NCBI GenBank assembly: GCA_004194705.1
Contig: SADC01000588.1
Span: forward strand, 1-64,000
Direction: 5' to 3'
Source of the DNA: Ditylenchus dipsaci
Taxonomy: Eukaryota; Nematoda; Chromadorea; Rhabditida; Anguinidae
DNA: 64,000 nucleotides
Shown here: piece by piece, positions 56,043 through 64,000 of the stretch
Position numbering within the stretch: position 1 is the stretch's first letter
Layout: each line of letters begins with the position of its first letter
The notes under the pieces: model-generated
Told to the model about the DNA's origin: nothing
Databases searched by the model: none
What the model saw: the letters and a program-made list of their open reading frames with translations, nothing else
Translations under genes and position numbers: made by a program

Positions 56043-56278
56043 GGCGCTAGTAGCGAATACCCCCCCCCCAAGCATCCGACCTTTAAAATTGCTGTAACTA
56101 CCCTTGCAAACAACAACTTTAGGCTTAGCCCTTAGGCTCGGGGGTAGGCCAGCGTACGGAAGTTGTGACTAATGAAGAGTTTGCGCACATTTTCCGGGGT
56201 CTGGGATATTTGGTACTTTTTACTAAAGCAAAAAAAGTGAAAATCGTTGGGGGGGGGCGGTTATTCGCTACTAGCGTC
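56043..56278. mobile_element. hAT-type MITE with GGCGCTAGTAGCGAATA ends
   Basis: 236 bp; left GGCGCTAGTAGCGAATA plus a C9 run, right a G9 run and TTATTCGCTACTAGCGTC. Perfect 8-bp duplication AAAAAGTT (56035-56042, 56279-56286). Family of 24619-24858. Confidence 0.88.
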
Positions 56279-56447
56279 AAAAAGTTTTATGTTCTTTTTA
56301 TACGTTTAAAAAAAATTATTTATGACTTCTGGACATCACTTGCATAGTTCACAGTGCCCATAACTGTTCCCCGTTTTCCAAAGTTTCTTTCATAATTTGA
56401 TGTGTAAATTTTTACTTTAATTTTACTATGTTCGAGGTCAAATTTTT

Positions 56448-56757
56448 ATGCTGAAATTAATTACCAACTCAGAATTGCTTTTTTTCATACCCTTTATGTT
56501 CAGATACGGAATTGTGCAGAAAATCAGCAACCATTTCTGTCATGTCTTAAGTAGAAGTAGATCACTTCGATGCATAGCGCAGCGAAAAAAATTTCAGGCA
56601 AGGTACTATAGTGCCCCTGAAGCTATTAATAAAAACATCTGCAGACAGTTTTTGAAAAAAAAATTAAGTTTTCTTGACAAATTTGATACTTATTTTTCAA
56701 AGCTATCCAAGCGTTTTCACAAGACAGAATTCTGTTGCAAAAGTAGATAAGAAAGAA
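56448..56757 (+). CDS. possible terminal exon, unrecognised
   Basis: An acceptor-like TTTATGTTCAG (ending about 56499) opens a frame YGIVQKISNHFCHVLSRSRS, then CIAQRKKFQARYYSAPEAIN and CRQFLKKKLSFLDKFDTYFS to a TAG at 56748-56750. AATAAA follows at about 56756. The basic composition is unlike the chance ORFs nearby, and no repeat copy exists in the window. Upstream exons were not found. Family unknown. Confidence 0.3.
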
Positions 56758-56949
56758 TAAAACACTAGCTGAACAGACGCCTATGCAGGCGCCGTCAAAA
56801 GAGTGTGATGTTTTAGAATCGTAAAGAATGAATGACGCTACGGTGTATAAAAGTGGCTAAAGTAATATGCAATTAAAAAAAGAATAATATCCCTTTTTTA
56901 AGTAAAGCTTTATTTCTCAAAACAGATCAAACATAGAGTAAATAAACTA

Positions 56950-57240
56950 CGGAATTTCAGAAATCTTCGAAAATATCCTCGATTTCTTTGAGGTTTTCGT
57001 ACATATGCTTTTGACGTTTGTTGATCAAACTAATGTCCGAGAAAGAAAAGTTGGTAAGCTGAAAACAACGTGAAGAAGAGTTTTGCAACAATAGAAAACC
57101 TGCAGCAAACGCCGTTTCTTGCTCTTCTTTTCTTGCTTTTGGTCCTCTGATTTGGCACACACTATGAACCGGTACAACTCGCATTTTCGTTCGAAAGTCT
57201 CGAGCGTCTTAAGCAGCGATTTATCTTACTCAGTACTGCA
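56950..57240 (-). CDS. possible 3' end of a spliced gene, unrecognised
   Basis: Minus strand. An exon reading LETFERKCELYRFIVCAKSE and then QKQEKKSKKRRLLQ ends at CAG|GTTTTC. A short intron (about 57099-57063) ends in GTTGTTTTCAG, and the last exon reads LTNFSFSDISLINKRQKHMY and ENLKEIEDIFEDF before TGA at about 56954. A polyadenylation signal (AATAAA on the minus strand) lies ~45 bp beyond, at about 56910. Frame is kept across the intron. The lysine-rich linker and acidic C terminus suggest a soluble, perhaps nuclear protein; that is inference. It is convergent with 56448-56757. A stop upstream limits the exon to about 57225. Confidence 0.42.
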
Positions 57241-57479
57241 TTCTGAGTAGTTTGCAAAAAAATCGTGCACGGAGAAACCGATAAAAAATGCTATATGAGA
57301 ATTACAATAGAAACCACAAATGATTCGGAAAGCGGATAGCGATCTAGCAAGAACGTGATAGCTTTTACGGCTTGAATGTAACGCATTTATTTAAAAAAAC
57401 GCCAAAAGTATCAATTTAAAAAAAAATTATGTGATTAACGTGATTAACGAGATTATTAACGTGATCGTACACATGGAAA

Positions 57480-57790
57480 CTAATTCTGACTGGAGACACC
57501 GATTTCCCTTTTTGCGATGTTGCGATGCGATATATTTGACCTAGCGACGCTTGCGATATTCTGAAAATTTTGTCTGCGATATTGCGATGCGATATTTTGA
57601 AGCAGTATTTGCTGCGAGCAAGCGGTATTTGCGAAACAAATGTTCGCGATAATTTTTTTTAAATTTGCGATGCGATATGCGATATTTTAAAAAACCTGCG
57701 TGCGATACTGCGATGCGATACTTTAGCTCTAATTTAATGCGAGCGATATTTGCAATGCGATATATCGCTCGTCGGTGTCTCTAATTCTTA
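57480..57790. mobile_element. TGCGATGCGATAT-motif element
   Basis: Near-inverted ends GAGACACCGA and TCGGTGTCTC. The body repeats TTGCGATGCGATATTTT at least eight times. A second copy of the right half is at 34.78-34.96 kb. Likely a non-autonomous hAT-type element; duplication unresolved because CTAATTCT beside the right end also occurs beside the other copy. Confidence 0.55.
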
Positions 57791-57799
57791 CACGAGGTA

Positions 57800-58210
57800 T
57801 ATTTTTCTCAACTTATGATTGATTAAATAGACAATACATAAGTGAAAAAAAAGTAAAATATCTTCTTTGGTCGTAATCAATCATTAAAATTTATATAGAT
57901 TTTAAAGTTATGTTGACATGATTAAAAAGTTAACAAGAGTTTGGGTTTTCTAACTTCTGATTTATATAAGGTCGATTTCATTAAATAAGCATTTTCAAAA
58001 TTGAAAAATTTAAGTATACTTCGAGAGAGAATAATTTAAAGTTAATTCATTATTTAAAATGTCTCGTATCACATTGAAAAGGAGACAAAAGTAATGGTTA
58101 CATTTAAAGTTATGGCTAAAACAGCAAATCTAAAGCAGAAGAGAGTTTAATCTCTTTCTGCAGACAGAGAGGTTTTAAGAGAACAAAGAAAAAGTAATTG
58201 ATATCCCTTT
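57800..58210. repeat. block D fragment F
   Basis: Matches 35.46-35.83 and 40.55-40.91 kb (AAATATCTTCTTTGGTC, AAGCAGAAGAGAGTTTAATC, GAGAGGTTTTAAGAGAACAA). It shows that the D2 junction at 35826 is a deletion, because F continues like D3. Confidence 0.6.
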
Positions 58211-58295
58211 TTTGGTTAGCAATCCTCATAGTGATTTCTTCTTCCTACTTTCTCCATCTCTATATAGTATTTGGCATGTGTGGGTGGGTCGCCAC

Positions 58296-58855
58296 TTTTG
58301 TGTTCAAGCCCAATTTTCGGCTAATTTTTGTGAACTTAAGCCGTATATCTTTCCGAAATCCAAAATTCAATATCTCAGCTATCTTTTAAGCAAAAAACTC
58401 TAAAATTGAGTAAGATCCGAAAAAAAAAATTCAAGTCCTCCAAAGCAGAGATGGTAGATTTTACCCAGGATTTTGGGTGGATTTCGTGTTCAAGTTTGAT
58501 TTTCTGTCAATTTTTGTAAACTTATGCCGGATATTTTTCCGGAACCCTAAAATTCAATATTTTAGCTATCTTTTAAGCACAGAACCGAAAAATTGTTGTG
58601 GTTCTGAAAAAAAAAGTTTTTAAGTTCTCCAAAGCAGAGACGGTAGATTTTACCCAGGATTTTGGGGAGATTTTCGTGTTCAAGTTAGATTTTCTGCCAA
58701 TTTTTGTCAACCTATCCCAATATGCTTCCGGAACCCTGAAATTCAAGATCTCAGCTCTTTTTAGAATTGAGTAGGCTCCAATAAAAGTTTTTAAGTCCCT
58801 CCAAATTAGAAGTAGTGTATATAGCCTGGATTTTGGTGGATTTTGATGATCGAGC
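58296..58855. repeat. tandem repeat, ~187-bp period, about three units
   Basis: Marker positions recur: CAATATCTCAGCTATC (about 58368), CAATATTTTAGCTATC (about 58555), CAAGATCTCAGCTC (about 58743); likewise CCTCCAAAGCAGAGA and TTTTACCCAGGATTTTGG. Units 1 and 2 are close; unit 3 is more diverged. Non-coding. Confidence 0.8.
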
Positions 58856-58894
58856 CCGGAAGGGTGTATCGAGGAAGAGGCTAGCAAGGAGGTG

Positions 58895-59250
58895 CCACTA
58901 TGTAGATGAAAGCAGGAGAGAGATACACAGAAAGAGCTTAGTCAGGAGAAGAGTAAACAGAAGGGGATACCCAAAAGGAGGGTAGCCAGTAGGAAGGTGG
59001 CCAAGAGGACGGTAACCAGGAGGACGGTAGGCAGGAGTGGAATACCAAGAAAGACGGCAGCTAGGAGGAGGGGGATCAAAAAAAGAATAGCCAGAAGAGT
59101 GTACTCATGAGGAGGGTGACTAAGAGAAGGGTATATAGGAAAAAGTTACCCAGGAGGGTGCTACCCAGTAGGAGGAAAGCTAGGAAAGAGTTATCCAGAA
59201 GGAGGGTAGCCATGAGGTCGGTTAACCAGAAAAAGGTTAGCCAGGTAAGG
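58895..59250. repeat. purine-rich minisatellite, second array
   Basis: About 22 units of ~15 bp (GGTAACCAGGAGGACGGTAG type), same motif as 54985-55228. Both arrays end in GTATGTGATCGAT (55674-55686, 59251-59263), so they share a boundary and probably a common origin. Confidence 0.75.
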
Positions 59251-59263
59251 GTATGTGATCGAT

Positions 59264-60520
59264 TATTATTTATTTAATTTTCAATACGATAGTGGCGCCG
59301 ATAGGCGCCTGTTGCCCCTGGTTCAATATAGCGCTGTCTTCGTGTGTGTGTGTGGCATGACATGACATGTCAACTGTATGCTTGTTAGCTGTACGTCTGT
59401 GAGTCGACATGCTAGTTGTATGTTAATCACCCGTAGCACCTGTTTGAAATTCGAACCACGAAGTGTCATACAGCAAAAGTTGACTGTATAGTTCAGTTAT
59501 GTGGCGTGGTTTCCACGAAAAAAACATTTAATGTTATAAAATTCTTCGACAACAGAAAAGTGATTAAGATAGCTTGTCTAGATAACATAATTTAGATGAA
59601 ACCTTGATATAAGCAGGATTGTTGAAGCGCCGGCTTCGAAGAGTCGCTGGCGCTCAGGCGGCGCTTAGCCGGCCCCAGGCTTAGCGTCAGCGCCAAGTTT
59701 AGGCCGGCAATATATTTGCTATATTTCTAACCCAAAAAGTTTCACTGTGTCACTGACATTCGGATGCTTCTTATGTTGTTTAAGAGAAAAAAATCGTGAA
59801 AAGGAGCTAATGACATTCTTCTGGAAATTACCGCAGTAGCCCGCCTTAAACCTCTGGCGCTCACATCGCCAGAGCTTAGTTGCCGCTCCATCGGCACCAG
59901 GCACCATCCGCCGCCGGGATTTAACACAGAGTTTCAATTGAGCCTCATTTCAGGAGTTAACTTATTTAAGAGGTACTAAAAAGGTGAACTAGATTCAAAA
60001 ATATCAAAACAATAATTTTAAAAGTTCGATTTATCAGACACTATTGAAGTAATTCCTGAAAACAGCAATATTTAATATGAATAACATGCCACAATTCATT
60101 CATAATTAAAGAAAAATTATTTTTTTGAATACATTAGCTTTATTTTGAAAAAAATTGTTTATTCAGAGATATAAATGCACAATGTAATATAATTTTATGT
60201 TTCTGTGAAAAGATTTATGTAAAACTATATCCATATAGCAAATGTGTAACTCAGTGAATACAAAATTTTCAAATAGTTCAAATAGGTTATAAACTATACA
60301 TAAGCATGATGAAATTAAAAAAAATTGAAAAAATGTGCTAACCTATGAAAATTTTTGGCCCTATTTAATAGTATTCTCCCTATTCGAAAAAAGCTATTTC
60401 AGTGTACCAAACCACCAACCCCTGCCCCTATCCAAAATTTCATTGTAACTCCCATCCCTAATAACCAGCTTTTAATCAGTACTTCAAAACAATTTTTTTG
60501 CAAAAGTTTTGCCACGAAAT
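59264..60520. other. non-coding with dispersed repeat pieces
   Basis: 59.33-59.43 kb matches 40.98-41.09 kb (GTGTGTGGCATGACATG, GTCGACATGYTAGTTGTATG). 59.61-59.71 kb is a GC-rich GGCGCC-type hAT end. The overlapping minus ORFs at 59719-59937 follow a G/C-richer patch and are not supported as genes. Confidence 0.45.
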
Positions 60521-60712
60521 GTCCAAAAAGTGATCTTCAAAGAGAGTCACGACAGTCAAAAAAACTTCATGTTCTCCGAATGTTTTCCGACTTTTTTCCA
60601 AAGCGCTGAGTTTTTTTCAGCATTTTCATCTATGATATTTGGCCAACAGTCAGAAAAACATGTTTTCCTAGAGCTTCTGCGATTTCGATGCCTCAGAAGT
60701 ATAAAGTTCTGA
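60520..60712. repeat. diverged repeat shared with 41.12-41.30 kb
   Basis: AAAAGTGATCTTCAAAGAGA, GTCACGACAG, TTTTCCGACTTTTTT, GAAAAACATGTTTTCCT and AAAGTTCTGA are matched in order by 41.12-41.30 kb. The match stops at about 60712, where the coding candidate begins. Confidence 0.5.
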
Positions 60713-61330
60713 ACTCTGAGTTAGCTTTTTCTTATTATGTTGGAACTGAAAGTTCAATAAAACCTAACACCATATTTTCGAAAAGAGGTAGCAGATTATC
60801 AGATCTTTATATGGCACAAGCCACCAGTAAAGTACCTGCCAGGAGAAAGGGCAAATGGAGAAGTCTGGAAAAGGAAATCAAGGGAGAGGTAATCAGATTT
60901 ACACATAGCTGATATTGGAGATTTTTTTATTTTGCATAGCCGACATGGAAATTGTCGAAATTAAAACAAAACAAACTTTTTGTGTTAGGCTATACCTTAT
61001 ATTTCAAATTCCAGTCAAAACGCAAATTTTCAAACTTTGGATAACGTCCGAGATTTTTTTTGTGAGAGCCCTATTACTCTCATTTTAATTTCTCTTTTAT
61101 GACTCATTTTAAAGCAGGTTCGTATGCTTGTGGAGAAAAAGTTACAGCACTTCGTACTTGAGTATCGATTTCTGAGGTCAGGAGAGGAATCAGGAGAGCT
61201 CGTGACTGCAATCTTTAAATGTTTGTCTCAACCACTCAAAAAATTTGGAAAACACGTTTCCACAATATTTCCGTATTTACCACACGAGGCCACATTTGCA
61301 CGCTTCCATTTACTGAAATTCTCACTTTAA
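60688..61330 (+). CDS. two-exon gene candidate, unrecognised
   Basis: Exon 1 (from the ATG at 60688, true start unsure, to 60888) reads SIKPNTIFSKRGSRLSDLYM, then TSKVPARRKGKWRSLEKEIK and ends GE|GTAATC. Exon 2 (61118-61330) follows TTTTAAAGCAG and reads VRMLVEKKLQHFVLEYRFLR, then GEESGELVTAIFKCLSQPLK and ends in TAA. Both splice sites are in phase 0 and the joined frame gives up to 137 residues, basic in the first half and amphipathic in the second. The first ~10 codons lie in repeat-like sequence, so translation may begin later or the gene may continue upstream. No domain was recognised. It is the best host-gene candidate in the right half. Confidence 0.45.
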
Positions 61331-61680
61331 GTGAGCTCACGGAAACACTGAGTAAACAATAATAATCATAACATCTTCGATAATTTTTTAAACGTATTCA
61401 AATAAAAAGCGAATGAATAAAACTTAAAATCATCATTTTACTAAAGAGGGTTGTTTGAGCTCTTTTAACTTTTTGTTTTTCAAAATATCACGAAATATCA
61501 TAATGAAGCAGAGTTATTATGTATTTCCATACTGTCACAGTTTTTGCGTTTAGTCAGGGCACTGTAGCTTATGTTTCAATAAATCAGTATTATATATTTT
61601 ATTTCAAAAAGATGCAGCTTTTTTTCCTGGAATACATGAATCTTTGTCAAAAATGGTGTAATGTGAAATGGGTTTATATA
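61331..61680. other. downstream non-coding region
   Basis: Follows the candidate gene. AATAAA-like words occur near 61400-61425. Nothing else identified. Confidence 0.4.
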
Positions 61681-62341
61681 TAGGGTTGTCGGCTCGGCGC
61701 GCCGATTTCGGCTTTTCAAGCCGAAAAGCCGAAAATTTTCGGCTTTCGGCTTGGCTCGGCCAGCCGAAAATTTCGGCTTTCGGCTCGGCGCGCCGAAAAT
61801 TTCAATTTAAAATCATTTATTGTCCCGGAATAAAACTGTGTCCGTTTTTAAGTCTCGGACGCAAACTCTAGAAAACCTTTTGCGTATTGTTATCTTTACA
61901 AGTTACTAAACCAACTGCATTCTTAGTGCAGCTTTAATAATACCAAAAAGTATTGGTTGTTCTTGTATTGTTTGAAAATTCAGGCTTAGTGCTCAGGCTT
62001 CCGGGCCTAAGCATCAGGCTCAGAGACAACTCGTACTAATTTCAGCATCTTTCTAAAAAAGTATGGTTTTTGAGGTACCTGAAAATTATTGGGGGGGGGG
62101 AGGTCGGTTAAAACCGAGTAGCTTTTGAGAGGGGGGGAGGTGGCGAGTGTAAAAACGAGTAGCGTCAAAGTTTTTGCTGTCACGATTCGTGGCTCTCATT
62201 ATAACGACAGTTCTTTTTTTGAAATTAGGGTGTTCGGCGCGCCGAAATTTTCGGCGCGCCAAAAATTTCGGCCTTCGGCTCGCGCGCCGAAATTTCGGCT
62301 TTCGGCTCGGCGCGCCGAAAATTTCGGCCCCGACAACCCTA
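61681..62341. mobile_element. hAT-like element with TCGGCGCGCCGAAA repeats
   Basis: 661 bp; ends TAGGGTTGTCGG and CCGACAACCCTA; flanks TTTATATA (61673-61680) and GTTATATA (62342-62349) differ at one base of eight. Both ends are crowded with TCGGCTTTCGGCTCGGCGCG words containing AscI-like GGCGCGCC palindromes. The centre contains the end of a further element (AAACGAGTAGCGTC near 62165). No transposase. Confidence 0.8.
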
Positions 62342-62349
62342 GTTATATA

Positions 62350-62688
62350 ATTCTGTTTGCTTTTTTAATACTAGTTTTTTTAAATTCACAGTAGACTCTC
62401 ACTAAAAATGTAATTCATGCATAGTTTTGTTCACTGAAGCTGTCATTTTTCTCAGTCCGTTTATGCGTTTAGCAAAAAAAGTGGAGAATTTATAAATATT
62501 AACTAAAAATAGCAATAATTTTTCACAAAATTTTTTAGAAAAATATAGTTTGCTTAACATGAAGAAGTGCATAATGTTGTGTCTTGTTCCCAGCTTTATA
62601 CAGCTTGTGAAAAAGGGTATTAAAAAGACAATTATATAAACAACAGAGAGATATTTCATGTAAAAAGCAATATTTTCGATAAATTTTT
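62350..62688. other. non-coding, nothing identified
   Basis: AT-rich DNA between two elements; the minus ORF at 62402-62659 is F/K/I-rich without support. Confidence 0.4.
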
Positions 62689-62779
62689 GACGCTACTCGT
62701 TAATTCGAAAAGCTACTCGGAATACCCTCTGCGAGAATCTCTTTCTGGGGATAGTTGGTGGATAGAACCGAGTAACGCC
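62689..62779. mobile_element. short MITE with GACGCTACTCG ends
   Basis: 91 bp; left GACGCTACTCGTTAATTCG, right GAACCGAGTAACGCC; flanks AAATTTTT and AAATTTGC agree at six of eight positions. Related to the end near 62165 and more distantly to the GGCGCTA family. Confidence 0.5.
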
Positions 62780-62789
62780 AAATTTGCAA

Positions 62790-63285
62790 ATAGTTCAGAT
62801 AAATAAAAAATCTCGAGATATATGCAAAAGTGGGCATAGGTTAGAACTTCAAAGATTAAATCATAACCTTTTTTAAAAAATTTCGCTTATATTCCTTAAA
62901 GGGAAAACAAAATTTTTGAGTTTCAGTATGTTCGTGAACATAGAAGGACTCACGGCCTTTTCCGAGTTAATCAAACCTACCATTTTTAATTTTTAGTCTT
63001 AGTCTGACTTACTTCAAAATATTTTCAAACATATGAGTTTTCCATTGTCCGCTCAAACTAAACATCACGAAAAATATTAATTAATAAATTTTTATACCTG
63101 ATAATAACAAAAAAACTTATGACAAATAAATGACATCGATTTGCGAAATCTGATGCCGATGAAGTTTTGTTAGATTGTATGGATAATATGGAATAATGTG
63201 GACCATTTTTATTAAATTATTTATTGAACATTTGAACACTAAACAGTATACATGCTTTAAAAACAACTGCCTTCTTGAATAGTAG
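62790..63285. other. non-coding, nothing identified
   Basis: AT-rich DNA downstream of the minus-strand gene candidate. A TTTATT (minus-strand AATAAA) lies near 63220, about 70 bp beyond its stop codon, and could be its polyadenylation signal. Confidence 0.35.
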
Positions 63286-63287
63286 CC

Positions 63288-63614
63288 TCACCATGAGGAT
63301 TCCTTGCTGGAGAGGCAAAGTCTTCCTTCCATGTTCCGTACTTTAATGGAGATTTCGCGCAGTTCTTGTGACTGTACTTTGCTTAAAAGGACTGAATCGT
63401 AGATCCGCTCAACCACTTCTCTTGGCTTGCCGCTCATAGAAAGAATTTTAAGCAAGGATGTCATTTGATCGCCCACAAGGACGTCATCAATCAAACCGGG
63501 GGCATAAATACGAAAGGGGCTGATGACTCCCTTGAGATCACATGGATATTTTTGCCTCCTGCGTGTCAAAAATGCCTTCATCTGTTTCTTCTTATCCCAA
63601 TACATAGCACAGCT
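63288..63614 (-). CDS. C-terminal exon, possibly Polinton/Maverick minor-capsid-like
   Basis: Minus strand; a likely acceptor (CTTTCACCCCAG) precedes CAMYWDKKKQMKAFLTRRRQ. The frame then runs IYAPGLIDDVLVGDQMTSLL, ILSMSGKPREVVERIYDSVL and SQELREISIKVRNMEGRLCL to a TGA at about 63290. The spacing 'G-D-Q...L-L-x-I...G-x-x-x-E-V-V-E-R-x-Y-D...I-x-I-x-V-x-N-M-E-G-R-L' recalls the C-terminal part of the minor capsid-type proteins of Polinton/Maverick transposons, but the usual terminal L-H-F motif is absent and the ending looks altered. Identification is from memory of the family pattern and is tentative. It has clear coding character and no other copy in the window. Confidence 0.38.
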   Translation of the reverse strand, partial: SCAMYWDKKKQMKAFLTRRRQKYPCDLKGVISPFRIYAPGLIDDVLVGDQMTSLLKILSMSGKPREVVERIYDSVLLSKVQSQELREISIKVRNMEGRLCLSSKESSW

Positions 63615-63699
63615 GGGGTGAAAGCACCACACTTTTTATATTAGGGTTTTTAATTCGAAGCTGAAACCTGCCTATATCAGGTAAATAGACAAACAAAAC

Positions 63700-63830
63700 A
63701 TAATATTAATTTTTCATTGAGGCCTCCACTCGGGAACGAACCCCTATCCTCAGGATTTCTGGGTCTCCTAAACTCCGGATAGGTCCCTCTCCGGCCTCCT
63801 CCCTCTAACCTTCTTCTGGGCGCCTAATAA
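63700..63830 (-). repeat. tRNA-like fragment
   Basis: On the minus strand GGGTTCGTTCCCGAGTGGAG resembles a T-arm/B-box with one substitution, preceded by a TATCCGGAGTTTAGGAGACC stretch. Paired stems are incomplete; probably a tRNA-derived repeat. Confidence 0.25.
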
Positions 63831-64000
63831 AGGGTCACTTTTCAGTGCTATGTCACAGAATGAGTTAGAAGACTACTAATATATTAGAGAATTACATTTT
63901 GAAAAAGCCATAAAGCCTTATGAATTCATGAAAATCCATTGAAGGACTTCAAAAGAGACTTCAGCGAAAAATTAAGAGAGCACAACAGTAGTAAAAACAC
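63831..64000. other. non-coding, window end
   Basis: Nothing identified in the final 170 bp. Confidence 0.4.

Noticed and set aside
61668..62394. SARRAENF-type repeated peptides as a protein
   Set aside because: Translation of TCGGCGCGCC repeats at both ends of the hAT-like element.

Overview
The window reads as gene-poor, AT-rich chromosomal DNA of a nematode, probably a rhabditid. The strongest sign is at least four broken copies of a serpentine chemoreceptor gene of the nematode-specific Srt class (11.1-12.25, 15.3-16.24, 27.1-27.5 and 30.1-31.07 kb), with short introns and TTTCAG-type acceptors. Nothing looks bacterial: there are no long ORFs, operons or Shine-Dalgarno sites. Most ORFs over 60 codons are chance readings of AT-rich DNA or of transposon ends.

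Layout. 1-11 kb: dispersed MITEs (fold-back elements, pogo-like CAGTCRA... elements, CCGTATTCTC elements), a 1.28-kb hAT-like element packed with ACATCC motifs (8440-9714), tRNA-derived fragments and one unrecognised spliced gene relic (7950-8241). 11.1-50.8 kb: a decayed array of segmental duplications. Block A (11.5-20.1) is repeated as B (26.9-34.3) and in part as C (38.9-40.55) and E (47.1-50.8). A second block type occurs as D1 (21.05-23.3), D2 (35.46-38.39) and D3 (40.55-46.5), with a fragment F (57.8-58.2). A and B carry the Srt pseudogenes, a mariner-like deletion derivative (M2) and a second Tc1/pogo-type element (M1). 50.8-64 kb: unrelated mobile and simple repeats, including an element with iterated ATTTCGCCGAC ends (52.80-53.81), a 371-bp GTGA microsatellite (54.19-54.56), purine-rich minisatellites (55.0-55.2, 58.9-59.25), GC-rich hAT-like elements, and a few possible host exons (56.4-57.24, 60.7-61.33, 63.29-63.6).

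The chief interest is that the paralogous blocks act as an internal recorder of transposition. Because the same sequence is present two or three times, at least seven insertions can be read against an uninterrupted copy in the same window, which gives exact element ends and target-site duplications: 13940-14303, 32140-32312, 18344-18514 with 33064-33234, 42243-42801, 43020-44385, 45540-45800, and less cleanly 36111-36728. Two insertions retain recognisable hAT transposase remains (43020-44385 and 48806-49769), both with perfect 8-bp duplications. The insertions can be put in relative order: M1 is older than the A/B/C copies, the hAT MITE came after C split off but before A and B separated, and 13940-14303 and 32140-32312 came after A and B separated.

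No gene here can be called intact and functional with confidence. Block limits, divergence and family assignments were judged by eye, without alignment software or database searches.
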